NCBI RefSeq assembly: GCF_900101095.1
Contig: NZ_FNFM01000007.1
Span: 186,001-250,000, forward strand
DNA length: 64,000 nt
Origin: Actinopolyspora mzabensis
Lineage (GTDB): Bacteria > Actinomycetota > Actinomycetes > Mycobacteriales > Pseudonocardiaceae
Reading direction: 5' to 3'
In this document: positions 45,652 to 55,583 of the stretch, in pieces
Layout: each line of letters starts with the position of its first letter
Numbering within the stretch: the stretch's first letter is position 1
Position numbers and translations under genes: made by a program
Notes under the pieces: generated by a model
Told to the model about the DNA's origin: nothing
The model's database searches: none
What the model saw: only the letters and a program-made list of their open reading frames with translations

Positions 45652-48600
45652 GTGACGGATCCACTGGAACGGTTCTCACCGCCCACACGGGGGTGGTTCC
45701 GCGAGACGTTCGAGGCTCCCACCCCCTCCCAGGTGGAGGCATGGCGGGAGATCACCTCCGGACAGCACACCCTGGTGATCGCACCGACCGGTTCGGGCAA
45801 GACGCTGGCCGCGTTCCTCGCCGCCCTGGATCGGCTGACCCACACCGGCCCGCCGGAAAATCCGAAACGTCGGTGCCGGGTGCTCTACGTCTCGCCGATG
45901 AAGGCACTCGTCGCGGACGTGCGTCGCAACCTGCGCACCCCGCTCGCGGGAATCGAACGGGAGGCCCACCGGCTGGGTGCGGAGATCACGAACGTCGGTG
46001 TGGCCACCCGCACCGGTGACACTCCCGCCGAGGAACGGCGAGCGTTCGGACGGCGTCCGAGCGACATCCTGGTCACCACCCCGGAATCGCTGTTCCTGCT
46101 GCTGACCTCGAGCACGCGGGAGGCGTTGCGCGGGGTGGAGACGGTCATCGTGGACGAGGTGCACGCGATGGCGGGTGACAAACGCGGCGCGCATCTGGCG
46201 GTCTCGCTGGACAGGTTGGACGAGTTGCTGCCCGGTCCGGCACAGCGGATCGGGCTCTCCGCCACGGTGCGGCCCGTCGACGAGGTGAGCGAGTTCCTGG
46301 CGGGGGGAAGACCGGTCCGAGTGGTCCGCCCTCCCGAACCGAAGCAGGTCGACGTTTCGGTTCGGGCTCCGGTGGAGGACATGGCGCATCCCGAATCGGG
46401 AACCGCCGAAGCGGACGGCACGGGCGGAGGTGCGGCCTCCGTCTGGCCCGCGTTGCGGGAGCGGATCCTGGAGCTGGTGCGACAGCATCGCTCCACGATC
46501 GTGTTCACCAATTCGCGGCGACTGGCCGAACGGCTGACATCAGGCCTCAACGAGCTCGCCGCGGAGCGCGGTCCGGTCCAGGGGGCGAGCACGACCTCCC
46601 AGGACGGCACGACACCCCAGCACGGGCCCTGGTCGTTCCCCGCCGAGGCCGTCGGGGCCTCGGGCGTCACCAGCGGTGTGGCGGCGGCCGTGGCCCGTGC
46701 GCATCACGGTTCGATGTCCAAGCAGCAGCGCGCTTCGGTCGAAGAGGAACTCAAATCGGGCGAGTTGCCGTGCGTGGTGGCGACTTCGTCGCTGGAGCTG
46801 GGCATCGACATGGGTGCGGTGGATCTGGTCGTACAGCTCGAGACACCACCGAGCGTCGCCTCGGGGACGCAGCGAATCGGGCGGGGCGGCCATCGGGTCG
46901 GCGAGCCCTCGCGGGGGATCGTTTTCCCCAAGTTCCGGGGTGACCTCGTCGGCTGCGCGGTAGTCGCGGAACGGCTTCGTTCGGGAGCGATCGAGGCACT
47001 GTCGGTACCTCGCAACCCGCTGGACGTGGTGGCGCAGCAGATCGCGGCCGCGGTGGCCATGGATGTCCGCGGGGTGGAGGAGCTCGCCACGCTGCTGCGG
47101 CGGTCGGCACCGTTCGCCGGGCTGTCCGACTCGGCGTTCCGGTCGGTGCTGGACATGCTCGCGGGGCGCTATCCGAGCGAGGAGTTCGGCGAATTGCGAG
47201 CCAGGATCGTGTGGGACAGGACCAGCGACGAACTGCGTCCCCGCCCCGGCACGCAGCGGCTGGCCGTGACCTCCGGCGGCACGATCCCGGACCGGGGGTT
47301 GTTCACAGTGGTTACGCGAGCCGACGAGGCCACGGGGAGTTCCGGCCGGAAACGGGTGGGCGAGCTGGACGAGGAGATGGTCCACGAGTCCCGGGTCGGG
47401 GACACTTTTCTGCTGGGTACCTCATCATGGCGGATCTCCGAGATCACTCACGACCGCGTGATCGTGACCCCGGCGCCGGGAACGCCCTCGCGGATGCCGT
47501 TCTGGAAGGGGGACTCGACGGGCCGTCCCGCGGAGCTGGGCCGCGCGGTTGGTGGATTTCTCCGCGAGATCTCCTCCGCCACTCCCGAAGCGGCCCACGA
47601 GCGCACCCGCGCGGCGGGCCTGGATAGGGCCGCGCGGGAGAACCTGCTGACTTATCTGGCGGAGCAGCGGGCCGCGACCGGCCACGTACCGGACGATCGG
47701 ACGATCGTGGTGGAGCGGTTCCGGGACGAGCTCGGCGACTGGCGGATGGTGGTGCATTCCCCGTTCGGCGAGCGGGTCAACGCGCCGTGGGCGCTGGCCC
47801 TGGGAACGCGGCTGCGCGAACGCGGGGGCGCGGACGTTCGACCGGTTTCCGCCGACGAGGGAATCGTGCTGCGCGGCAGCGACGCGCTCGACGACTCCGG
47901 GGCCGAGGTGGTGCCGAACGCCGAGGATGTCGTGCTCGCCCCGGAGGAGGTCGAACAGCTGGTCGGCGACTCGATAGCCGGTTCGGCACTGTTCGCCTCC
48001 CGATTCCGGGAATGCGCGGGACGGGCGCTGCTGCTGCCCCGCAGGGACCCGGCACGCCGCGCTCCGCTGTGGCAGCAGCGACAACGCGCCGCCCGACTGT
48101 TGGAGGTGGCCGCGCGTTACGAACGCTTCCCGATCGTGCTGGAGGCGATGCGGGAGTGCCTGCGCGACGTCTACGACGTGGCCGGGCTGCGCGAGCTGAT
48201 GTCGGAGATAGCCCAGCACCGCGTCCGGGTTGTCGAGGTGTCCACCACCGGCCCCTCCCCCTTCGCGCGGAGTCTGCTGTTCGGCTATGCCGGGATGTTC
48301 CTGTACGAATCGGACGCTCCGCTCGCCGAACGCAGATCGGCGGCGCTGAGTCTGGACACCGCGCTGCTGGCCGAACTGCTCGGCTCGGAGGAGATGCGGG
48401 AGCTGCTGGACGCCGAGGTCGTCGTCGAGGTGGAGAACGGACTGCAGCGGCTGGAGCGGCGACGGCACGCCCGCGGCCCGGAGGACACGGCGGACCTGCT
48501 TCGGGTGCTGGGCGACCTCACCGAGGCCGAGGCCGCTGCGCGGGGCATCCGGCGGGAGTGGCTCGCGGATCTGGCACGACAGCAGCGCGCGCTGCTGGTG

Positions 48601-50295
48601 CGCATCGCGGGCGAAGCGAGGTGGATCGCCGTCGAGGACGCGGGCAGGGTCCGGGACGGGCTGGGAGTTGCCCTGCCCGACCACGTTCCCGAGGTGTTCA
48701 CCGAACGGATCGCGGATCCGCTGGGTGAGCTGGTTTCGCGGTTCGCGAGGTGCCGCGGACCGTTCCGTGCCGACACGCTCGCGGAGCGTTTCGGAGTCGG
48801 GGCGGCGGTGGTCACGGAAGTCCTGGAACGACTGCGGGGCTCCGGGCGGTTGGTGCGGGGCGCGCTGCGTCCGGTGGAAGCAGGCGGTGACGGCGGCGCG
48901 GAGTACTGTGACGCCGAGGTGCTGCGCAGGCTACGACGTGCCTCGTTGGCCAAGCTCCGTTCCGAGATCGAACCGGCCGAACCGGCGGCGCTGGGCAGGT
49001 TCCTGCCGGTCTGGCACGGTGTCGGCCCGCACGGTGGTGGCGGAGCGCGAAGTGACCACTCGAAGTGGGAGGGTTCCGCAGCGGACGTGCTCGCGGTGGT
49101 CGAACAGCTGGCGGGAGTCCCGCTGACCGCGGGTTCGCTGGAATCACTGGTGCTGCCCGCGCGGGTCCCCGGCTATCGACCGGCCATGCTGGACGAGCTC
49201 ACCACCGGGGGTGAGGTGGTCTGGGTCGGGGCCGGTCCGTTGGCGCGTGACGACGGCTGGGTGGTGCTGGCGCCGTCCGACATCGCCGATCTGGTGTTAC
49301 CGGACCAGGTGAGCAGCTACGAGAACTCGGACGCCCACGACGCGGTCCGGGAGGCCCTGCGGAACGGCGCGCTGTTCTTCCGGCAGCTGGCCGACCGCGC
49401 CGGCGAACTGCTCGCCCGACGCGTGGGGACGGAACCGAGCGAGGCCACGCTGGTCTCGGCGCTGTGGGACCTGGTCTGGTCCGGTGAGGTCAGCAACGAC
49501 ACCCTGGCGCCGCTGCGAGCCCTGCTGTCCGGACGACACGCCGCCCGCCCTTCCCGAGGCGCACCACGGAGGCGCTACGCCAGACCGACTTCGCTCAGGA
49601 CGGTCGCCACGACGGGCTCCGGGCCACCCGGCCTGACGGGCCGCTGGTCCCTGGCACCGACCCCCTCGGCGGAGACCACCCGCCGCGCGAGCGCACGCAC
49701 CGAGACCTTCCTGCGGCGCCACGGCGTGCTGACTCGTGGCTCGCTGGAGATCGAGCGGGTCACGGGCGGGTTCGCGGCGGTCTACCAGGTGCTGCGGACC
49801 ATGGAGGAGACGGGCGGCTGCGGGCGCGGCTACGTGGTTGCCGGGTTGGGTCCCGCGCAGTTCGCGGCTCCCGGGGCCGTCGACCGGTTGCGCGACTTCG
49901 ACGGCGCGACCCGGCAGCAGGAGCCCGACCGGGCGGTGCTGCTCGCCGCGACGGATCCGGCCCAGCCCTACGGGGCGGCGCTCCCCTGGCCGGAGGTGGC
50001 CGGGGACACCCGGCACCGGCCGGGCCGCAAAGCAGGAGCGCTGGTGGTGCTCGTGGCCGGGGAGCCGGTGTTCTACATCGAGCGGGGAGGTAAGTCGTTG
50101 CTCTCGTTCACCGCACGGGAAGAGCCACTGCGCGCCGCGGCGGGACGGCTGGCCGAGGCGGTGACCGAGGGCGAACTGGAGCAGTTGGCGTTCCGCCGCG
50201 CCGACGGGGAGGGCGCGATCGGAAGCGAGCTGGCGGGAATTCTCGTCGCGGCCGGCTTCCGGCCCACTCCGCAGGGCCTGCGCCTGCGGAATTGA
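45652..50295 (+). CDS. lhr: large ATP-dependent helicase Lhr
   Basis: A 1547-residue superfamily 2 helicase, close in length to mycobacterial Lhr, a 3'-5' translocase and RNA:DNA helicase linked to DNA repair. RecA1 has the Q-motif PTPSQ, motif I APTGSGKT, Ia SPMKALVADV, motif II DEVH and motif III LSATV. RecA2 has TSSLELGIDMGAVD and QRIGRGGHR. The winged-helix/beta-barrel core and a long C-terminal Lhr domain (after about 870) complete the protein. The GTG at 45652 gives the standard start MTDPLERFSPPTRGWF. It is monocistronic and probably constitutive. No SOS box is seen. Confidence 0.95.
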   Translation: MTDPLERFSPPTRGWFRETFEAPTPSQVEAWREITSGQHTLVIAPTGSGKTLAAFLAALDRLTHTGPPENPKRRCRVLYVSPMKALVADVRRNLRTPLAGIEREAHRLGAEITNVGVATRTGDTPAEERRAFGRRPSDILVTTPESLFLLLTSSTREALRGVETVIVDEVHAMAGDKRGAHLAVSLDRLDELLPGPAQRIGLSATVRPVDEVSEFLAGGRPVRVVRPPEPKQVDVSVRAPVEDMAHPESGTAEADGTGGGAASVWPALRERILELVRQHRSTIVFTNSRRLAERLTSGLNELAAERGPVQGASTTSQDGTTPQHGPWSFPAEAVGASGVTSGVAAAVARAHHGSMSKQQRASVEEELKSGELPCVVATSSLELGIDMGAVDLVVQLETPPSVASGTQRIGRGGHRVGEPSRGIVFPKFRGDLVGCAVVAERLRSGAIEALSVPRNPLDVVAQQIAAAVAMDVRGVEELATLLRRSAPFAGLSDSAFRSVLDMLAGRYPSEEFGELRARIVWDRTSDELRPRPGTQRLAVTSGGTIPDRGLFTVVTRADEATGSSGRKRVGELDEEMVHESRVGDTFLLGTSSWRISEITHDRVIVTPAPGTPSRMPFWKGDSTGRPAELGRAVGGFLREISSATPEAAHERTRAAGLDRAARENLLTYLAEQRAATGHVPDDRTIVVERFRDELGDWRMVVHSPFGERVNAPWALALGTRLRERGGADVRPVSADEGIVLRGSDALDDSGAEVVPNAEDVVLAPEEVEQLVGDSIAGSALFASRFRECAGRALLLPRRDPARRAPLWQQRQRAARLLEVAARYERFPIVLEAMRECLRDVYDVAGLRELMSEIAQHRVRVVEVSTTGPSPFARSLLFGYAGMFLYESDAPLAERRSAALSLDTALLAELLGSEEMRELLDAEVVVEVENGLQRLERRRHARGPEDTADLLRVLGDLTEAEAAARGIRREWLADLARQQRALLVRIAGEARWIAVEDAGRVRDGLGVALPDHVPEVFTERIADPLGELVSRFARCRGPFRADTLAERFGVGAAVVTEVLERLRGSGRLVRGALRPVEAGGDGGAEYCDAEVLRRLRRASLAKLRSEIEPAEPAALGRFLPVWHGVGPHGGGGARSDHSKWEGSAADVLAVVEQLAGVPLTAGSLESLVLPARVPGYRPAMLDELTTGGEVVWVGAGPLARDDGWVVLAPSDIADLVLPDQVSSYENSDAHDAVREALRNGALFFRQLADRAGELLARRVGTEPSEATLVSALWDLVWSGEVSNDTLAPLRALLSGRHAARPSRGAPRRRYARPTSLRTVATTGSGPPGLTGRWSLAPTPSAETTRRASARTETFLRRHGVLTRGSLEIERVTGGFAAVYQVLRTMEETGGCGRGYVVAGLGPAQFAAPGAVDRLRDFDGATRQQEPDRAVLLAATDPAQPYGAALPWPEVAGDTRHRPGRKAGALVVLVAGEPVFYIERGGKSLLSFTAREEPLRAAAGRLAEAVTEGELEQLAFRRADGEGAIGSELAGILVAAGFRPTPQGLRLRN

Positions 50296-50377
50296 ATCGG
50301 CGGCGAGCACTCCACCGTGATGTCGATCACCCCACCGGGAAGCGTAGCCGGTGGTGGATCCTCTAGGGTGCGAAGCT

Positions 50378-50950
50378 GTGACCGCTGCACCGTCTCCGCG
50401 TTGCGAACGAGTGGTGGAACTCTCCGCCGACGAGCTGCGTGCCAGGCTGCCCGAAGCCGTGCGGGTATACGTCACGGCCATGGGGTATCCCACCTGGGCC
50501 ACACAGCAGCGTATTCCGATCTGGTCGGCACACATGGCACGCGCCGGATGGCGCTGCGTGGTGGCGTTCAACGACCGGGACGAGGTGAGCGGCGTCGGTT
50601 ACGGCTACTCGGGGGCCACCGGGCAGTGGTGGCACGAGCAGGTGCGCCGCGGGATGCTGGAACGTCTGCCCCAACAACGGGCGCACGAATGGCTGGACGA
50701 CTACTTCGAGCTGACCGAGCTGCACGTCCACCCGGACGCGCAGGGCCACGGGCTGGGAGAGAGCATCCTTCGCACCCTGCTGGCGTCCGCGCCGGGTGCG
50801 AAGGTCCTGCTGTCCACCCCGGAGGGCCCCACCAAGGCGTGGCAACTCTACCGCCGGGTCGGTTTCGTCGACGTGCTGCGCGACTACCGGTTCAGCGGTG
50901 ACCCTCGTCCGTTCGCCGTACTGGGGCGCGACCTACCGCTGGCAGCGTGA
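50378..50950 (+). CDS. GNAT-family N-acetyltransferase (Rv2170-like)
   Basis: A 190-residue GNAT protein with the acetyl-CoA motif HPDAQGHGLGESIL near 122 and the C-terminal YRRVGFVDVLRDYRF. Its place ahead of the lppM-like and prenyl synthase genes matches M. tuberculosis Rv2170, a lysine-directed acetyltransferase by report. The GTG at 50378 is preferred: TAGGGT at 50364-50369 is an ideal -10 for a leaderless start there. A start at 50351 would lie upstream of that element. Confidence 0.8.
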   Translation: MTAAPSPRCERVVELSADELRARLPEAVRVYVTAMGYPTWATQQRIPIWSAHMARAGWRCVVAFNDRDEVSGVGYGYSGATGQWWHEQVRRGMLERLPQQRAHEWLDDYFELTELHVHPDAQGHGLGESILRTLLASAPGAKVLLSTPEGPTKAWQLYRRVGFVDVLRDYRFSGDPRPFAVLGRDLPLAA

Positions 50951-51066
50951 CATCCGGCGTCCCGAAACACGCTACTCGGGCACCGAGCACCGGGACGCCG
51001 GTAACGCGGCCCCGAGAGGCGCTCCACGTCGGCTCCACGCTGCGTTCACGGGCGGCCGGAAACCAC

Positions 51067-52749
51067 TCACAGGTACGAGAGCTGCTCCCGCAGGGTGTCC
51101 AACCCCATGGGCCCCATCTCGAGTGCGTCGCGGTGGAACCGCTTGAGGTCGAAGTCCTCGCCGCGGCGCTGCCGTGCCTCCTCCCGCGCGGACAACCACA
51201 GTCGTTCACCGAGCTTGTAGGACGGGGCCTGCCCCGGCCATCCCAGGTAGCGGTCTATCTCGTCGCGCACGAGGGCGGTGTCGGTGATGGTGCGGGTGAG
51301 CATGAACTCCAGCCCGAGTTCGGGGGTCCAGGTCCGCCCCTCGTGGAAGCCGGTCCCCTCCGGAATGCGGAGCCGCAGGTGCATACCGATGTCCACGATC
51401 ACGCGGGCGGCCCGGAACAGCTGCTCGTTGAGCATGCCGAGCAGGTTGCCGTCGTCGGCGAAGTAACCCAGTTCACGCATCAGCCGCTCGGCGTACAGCG
51501 CCCATCCCTCACCGTGAGCGGAGACGAAGCAGCCCAGCCGCTGGAACTTGTTCAGCCTCTCCGCCTGGTGCACCGCCGTTGCCACCTGCAGGTGATGACC
51601 CGGCACACCTTCGTGGTACACGGTGGAGACCTCGCGCCAGGTGGAGTACTCGTCCTTGTCCGGCGGGACGGACCACCACATCCGACCGGGCCTGCTGAAG
51701 TCGTCGTTCGGCGGTGTGTAGTAGGCCCCCGTCCCACCACCGGGCGGGGCGATGAGGCACTCCAGGTTCAACAACGGCTCGGGAATGTCGAACTGCGTCC
51801 GACTCAGGTCCCGCAACGCCTGATCGGACAACCGCTGCATCCACTGCGCGAAAGCCCGCTGACCGTGCACCCGGTAACGCGGATCGGCGTCCAGAGCCGC
51901 GGCAGCCTCCGCGAGCGTGGCCGAGGGCTTGATCCGATCGGCGACACGTTTCATGTCCGCCTCGATCGCGGCGAACTCCCGCCAGCCCCACTCGTAGGCC
52001 TCGTGCAGGTCCAGCTTCGCACCGGTGAAGTACCTAGACCAGAGACGGTAGCGCTCCTCCCCCACGGCGTCCTCGGCCGGAGCCTGCGGCAACAGCTCGC
52101 CGCGCAGGAAGTCCGCGAGTCCGGCGTAAGCCTCCGAGGCGACCTCGGCAGCGGTGTCGAGCTCCTCACGCAAGCTCGGAGGGAGATTCTCGGCTCGCGT
52201 GACCATGCTGCCGAAGAAGGACTTGCCGTCGGTCCTGCCGGACCAGGTGTCGCACTGTTCCGCGACGCGCTTGACCTGTCGTGCCGCCGCGACGTCGCCG
52301 TTGGCGGCCGCCTCGGACAGCCCCGCGGTCAGCCCCTTGACGGCCGCGGGCATGGCGGCCATCCGCTTGGCGATGTCGTCCCAGTGCCGCTCGGTCTCGC
52401 CCGGCATCAGGTCGAAAACCTGCCGCAGCTCCTGGACCGGGCTCGCGATGACGTTCAGCGCCGACATGTCGGCACCGGCCTCGTGCAGTTCGACGTCCAG
52501 ACCGACCCGTTCGGTGAACACCGCCTTGGCGATCCGCTCCGACTCGTCGACGGGTTCGGCGGCGGCGACCTCGGCCAGGGCACGCCGGGCCAGGTCACCC
52601 CGTGCGCGATGACCGTCCGGCGAGTAGTCGGGCAACTCCTGCTGCCCCACGGAAAACCCCAGCATCGTCGCGGCTATGGGATCGAGCGCCGCGAGCTCCT
52701 CCACGTAACGGTTGCTGATCTCGTGCACGCCCCGGGCCTCGGTTGACAT
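51067..52749 (-). CDS. DUF885 family protein, putative metallopeptidase
   Basis: A 560-residue, mostly helical cytoplasmic protein. The HEGVPGHH motif near 380 is the HExxH-like zinc site of the DUF885 family, with the expected downstream EGWALYAERLMRELG helix near 412 providing a further Glu ligand. No signal peptide is present. Family members are thought to be carboxypeptidase-like enzymes, but substrates are unknown. The ATG at 52749 (MSTEARGVHEISNRYVEELAALDP) is the usual start. It occupies the place between the Rv2170-like and LppM-like genes and is divergent from the latter. Confidence 0.85.
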   Translation of the reverse strand: MSTEARGVHEISNRYVEELAALDPIAATMLGFSVGQQELPDYSPDGHRARGDLARRALAEVAAAEPVDESERIAKAVFTERVGLDVELHEAGADMSALNVIASPVQELRQVFDLMPGETERHWDDIAKRMAAMPAAVKGLTAGLSEAAANGDVAAARQVKRVAEQCDTWSGRTDGKSFFGSMVTRAENLPPSLREELDTAAEVASEAYAGLADFLRGELLPQAPAEDAVGEERYRLWSRYFTGAKLDLHEAYEWGWREFAAIEADMKRVADRIKPSATLAEAAAALDADPRYRVHGQRAFAQWMQRLSDQALRDLSRTQFDIPEPLLNLECLIAPPGGGTGAYYTPPNDDFSRPGRMWWSVPPDKDEYSTWREVSTVYHEGVPGHHLQVATAVHQAERLNKFQRLGCFVSAHGEGWALYAERLMRELGYFADDGNLLGMLNEQLFRAARVIVDIGMHLRLRIPEGTGFHEGRTWTPELGLEFMLTRTITDTALVRDEIDRYLGWPGQAPSYKLGERLWLSAREEARQRRGEDFDLKRFHRDALEMGPMGLDTLREQLSYL

Positions 52750-52861
52750 GGCAGCACGCTACCTCGCCACCCCGCGGTACCGAACACGGATCCGTCGCCT
52801 CGGACGGCACACCACCGCGCGCAGCCGGTGAAAAACGCTGTGACGTGGCACGATCACAAAG

Positions 52862-53545
52862 GTGCGGGGTGTGCGGTGTTTCGGTAACGCGACTCGTTCC
52901 CGATGGGGCGCGTCGCTGATGATCATGCTCGTGGGCATCCTCGTCTCGGGATGTCTGAACGCGACCGTGTCGCTGAGTATCAACGGCGAGGACGAGGTTT
53001 CCGGTGAGGTGATGGTCGCCGTGCCACCGTCTTCGGAACGACACGACTTCCGACTGCGGGTGCCGGAGGAGCTTTCCGACAAGGTTCGGTTGAGTTCGTA
53101 CCGGGAAGGGGAGGCTCGTGGTTCCAAGCTGGAGTTCGACGAGCTGAGCTTCGACGAGATGGAACGGCTGGCGGCCGAGCTGAACGGGGCCGATTCGCGG
53201 TACAAACTGTCGATCTCCAGATCCGGCTCACTCGTCGAGGTGAACGGATCGGTGGATCTGACTCCGCTGGCGGAAACGGATTCGGAGGTGCTGGTGGAGA
53301 TCAGCGCGCCGGGCGAGGTGACCACCACCAACGGCGAGACGAACGCTGGAATGGTGAGCTGGCAACCCCGCCCCGGCGAGGTCACCGAGATATCGGCGAC
53401 CTTCCAGTTCACGGATGCCAGGAGCGCCGGCCTGTTCGGCTGGTCATTGGTACTGGGCGGCGTGACTTTCGGGACGGCACTGCTGGTGGCAGTGCTGGCC
53501 CTGGTCACCCGGCAGCGTGCCCGCACCGACTCCGGAAGGCGCTGA
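52862..53545 (+). CDS. lppM: LppM-like lipoprotein, DUF3153
   Basis: A 227-residue membrane protein. The signal region ends in the lipobox LVSGC (Cys31). A beta-rich domain (ATVSLSINGEDEVSGEVMVAVP to about 175) follows, and a C-terminal transmembrane helix (SLVLGGVTFGTALLVAVLALV) with a basic tail ends the chain. This is the LppM (Rv2171) layout, a protein linked to cell-envelope lipids and phagosome traffic in mycobacteria. The GTG at 52862 is the first start after the divergent promoter region. A hairpin separates it from the prenyl synthase gene. Confidence 0.82.
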   Translation: MRGVRCFGNATRSRWGASLMIMLVGILVSGCLNATVSLSINGEDEVSGEVMVAVPPSSERHDFRLRVPEELSDKVRLSSYREGEARGSKLEFDELSFDEMERLAAELNGADSRYKLSISRSGSLVEVNGSVDLTPLAETDSEVLVEISAPGEVTTTNGETNAGMVSWQPRPGEVTEISATFQFTDARSAGLFGWSLVLGGVTFGTALLVAVLALVTRQRARTDSGRR

Positions 53546-53637
53546 GAGCAGGACGAGACCCACCCGTACGACCGGTGCCCCGGCAGGGGTCGGTGAACAG
53601 CGGCGCGCACCGAGCCGGTACCCACCGGTGCGCCCGA

Positions 53638-53670
53638 CGGGGTGCGCCCACGGGGCGCGGGCGCACCCCG
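53638..53670 (+). terminator. 12-bp hairpin between lppM and the prenyl synthase gene
   Basis: CGGGGTGCGCCC (53638-53649) pairs exactly with 53659-53670 around a nine-base loop. It ends about 25 bases before the ribosome-binding site of the next gene, so it could terminate lppM or attenuate read-through. Confidence 0.6.
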
Positions 53671-53708
53671 TGGTGCGGACGCACCCGCTCGTCACGGAGG
53701 ATGAAAAC

Positions 53709-54830
53709 ATGTCCCTGGAGAACCCGCCGGCAGGAGACGCGACGACACCGGACGTGGATCACGATGTCGCGGAGCACGTGTGCCGGGAACTGACCGACTA
53801 CCTTCGCGTCCGGGTCCGCGAGTGCTCCGAGTTGGATCCTGCCATCTCCGAAGCCGCCGAAGAAGTGTCGGAATTCGTGCTGCGCGGCGGCAAACGAATC
53901 CGCCCCACCTTCGCGTGGTGGGGTTGGCGCGCCGCCGGCGGAGAGGAGCGGGACCGGGACGCCGGGAGCATGCTGCGCGCAGCCAGCGCGCTGGAGCTGA
54001 TCCAGGCATGCGCGCTGATCCACGACGACCTCATCGACGACTCGGCCACCAGGCGGGGGAGACCGACCGTGCACGTGCGGTTCGCGGCCACACACCGGAG
54101 GAACGGCTACACGGGAACCCCGGAGCACTTCGGGCTCGCGGCGGCCGTGCTGCTGGGTGACCTGGCGCTGAGCTGGGCCGACGACATGCTGCATTCCGCG
54201 GGATTGCCCCAGGACTCGTTGGAACGAGCGTTGGAGCCGTGGCGGTCGATGCGCACCGAGGTACTCGCGGGCCAGTACCTGGACATGCTCGGGCAGGCCC
54301 GCGCGGACGAGTCCCCGGAATCGGCGCTGCGGATCGACCAGCTCAAGTCCGCTTCCTACACCGTGGAACGTCCGTTGCAGTTCGGTGCGCGCGTGGGGGG
54401 AGCCGACCCTGCCACGGTGTCGACACTGCGCGGCTTCGGCGCGGACATCGGAATCGCGTTCCAACTGCGCGACGACCTGCTCGGCGTGTTCGGCGACCCC
54501 GAGATCACCGGCAAACCGGCGGGCGACGATCTGCGCGAGGGCAAGCGCACGGTGCTGGTGGCCGAGGGGATGCTGCGTGCCCGGCAGCAGCACGACGAGG
54601 CCGCCGCACGGCTGCTGAGCTCCGCGCTCGGCGACTCCGAGCTGACCCGGCCCCGCGTGGAACTGGTCCAGGAGGCACTGATCCGGCTCGGTGCGGTCGA
54701 GGCCGTGGAACGACGCATCGACGAGCTGACGGAGTCAGCCATGTCGGCACTGCAGACCGACGTACTCGCGGAACCGGCCGCGACACGACTCAAGGAACTC
54801 GCGATCACGGTGACCGACCGCAGCCGCTGA
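53709..54830 (+). CDS. polyprenyl (geranylgeranyl-type) diphosphate synthase, IdsA2-like
   Basis: A 373-residue trans-prenyltransferase that extends allylic diphosphates with isopentenyl diphosphate. The first Asp-rich motif is DDLIDD (106-111) after LIQACALIH. The second lies in RDDLLGVFGD near 257. GGKRIRP near 60 binds the diphosphate. The order after lppM matches Rv2173 (idsA2). The DDLLGVFGDP form is the one seen in mycobacterial geranylgeranyl synthases, but chain length cannot be fixed. The ATG at 53709 follows GGAGG. The mptA mannosyltransferase found next in mycobacteria is absent. Confidence 0.9.
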   Translation: MSLENPPAGDATTPDVDHDVAEHVCRELTDYLRVRVRECSELDPAISEAAEEVSEFVLRGGKRIRPTFAWWGWRAAGGEERDRDAGSMLRAASALELIQACALIHDDLIDDSATRRGRPTVHVRFAATHRRNGYTGTPEHFGLAAAVLLGDLALSWADDMLHSAGLPQDSLERALEPWRSMRTEVLAGQYLDMLGQARADESPESALRIDQLKSASYTVERPLQFGARVGGADPATVSTLRGFGADIGIAFQLRDDLLGVFGDPEITGKPAGDDLREGKRTVLVAEGMLRARQQHDEAAARLLSSALGDSELTRPRVELVQEALIRLGAVEAVERRIDELTESAMSALQTDVLAEPAATRLKELAITVTDRSR

Positions 54831-55017
54831 CCAGGGATCCGCACGCATGGCAGCCACTGACACGGCAGCCGCCGAGACGAACGCGGCCCACTCCCGATCG
54901 GGGCTTTTCCGAACCGGGGTTTTCCCGGATCCGGTGCTCACGAGAAGCGGACACTCACCCGAAACGGGTCATCCCGGCGCGGAAGCCCCGCACGGCCGTT
55001 TCGCACCGACGTGTCGA

Positions 55018-55383
55018 TCACAAGGCCATGGCCTGCGCACGCCGTTTGACCTCGCGACCACGGTCACCACGCAACGCGTCGATCGGGGTACCCGGGAGCG
55101 TCTCGTCAGGGGTGAACAGCCACTCGAGAATCTCGTCCTCGGTGTAGCCGTTGTCCCGCAGCAACGTGATGGTGCCCGGAAGCCCCTTGACGACGGACCC
55201 CATCGTCAAAAACGCCTCGGGAATCACCAGCTCACGTTCCCGACGCATCGCGACCAACTGCCCGTCGCGGATCAGCTGGTGCACTCTGGTCAACGGATAA
55301 CCGAGACGCTCCGCGACGGCGGAGATGGAAACCACGTCCACCTCGGTGGAAAGCACATCCGGAGCGGAAGGAACCGAACTCAC
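55018..55383 (-). CDS. Rv2175c-like DNA-binding protein
   Basis: A 121-residue protein with a winged/MerR-like helix-turn-helix (VSISAVAERLGYPLTRVHQLIRDG) and the C-terminal domain of the Rv2175c family (PEAFLTMGSVVKGLPGTITLLRDNGY, EDEILEWLF). In M. tuberculosis Rv2175c binds DNA and is phosphorylated by PknL, encoded beside it. The same divergent pair is seen here. The phosphorylated N-terminal Thr of Rv2175c may correspond to Ser/Thr residues in the first 17. The GTG at 55383 is the likely start. Confidence 0.88.
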   Translation of the reverse strand: MSSVPSAPDVLSTEVDVVSISAVAERLGYPLTRVHQLIRDGQLVAMRRERELVIPEAFLTMGSVVKGLPGTITLLRDNGYTEDEILEWLFTPDETLPGTPIDALRGDRGREVKRRAQAMAL

Positions 55384-55456
55384 ACCGCCCAGCCTGCCAG
55401 TAGGCCGATCAGATTTCCACCTCGGTATGCCGCCCACGACGCCACCGCGACCTCGC

Positions 55457-55469
55457 CTACCATCGGTAG
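55457..55469. promoter_or_regulatory. small palindrome between Rv2175c-like gene and pknL
   Basis: CTACCATCGGTAG is a 5-3-5 inverted repeat midway between the divergent starts. It could be an operator or overlapping -10 elements. The evidence is its symmetry and position only. Confidence 0.3.
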
Positions 55470-55583
55470 CGTGTTCGAGGGCGAGTTCGGGAGGATCCGC
55501 ACGAGTTGCGAGGCGATGACTTCCGTCCGGGCAACCGAGGCCGAGCCGATCCGAGCGGGCTCCGCCCGGCCGGGAGCGAGACG

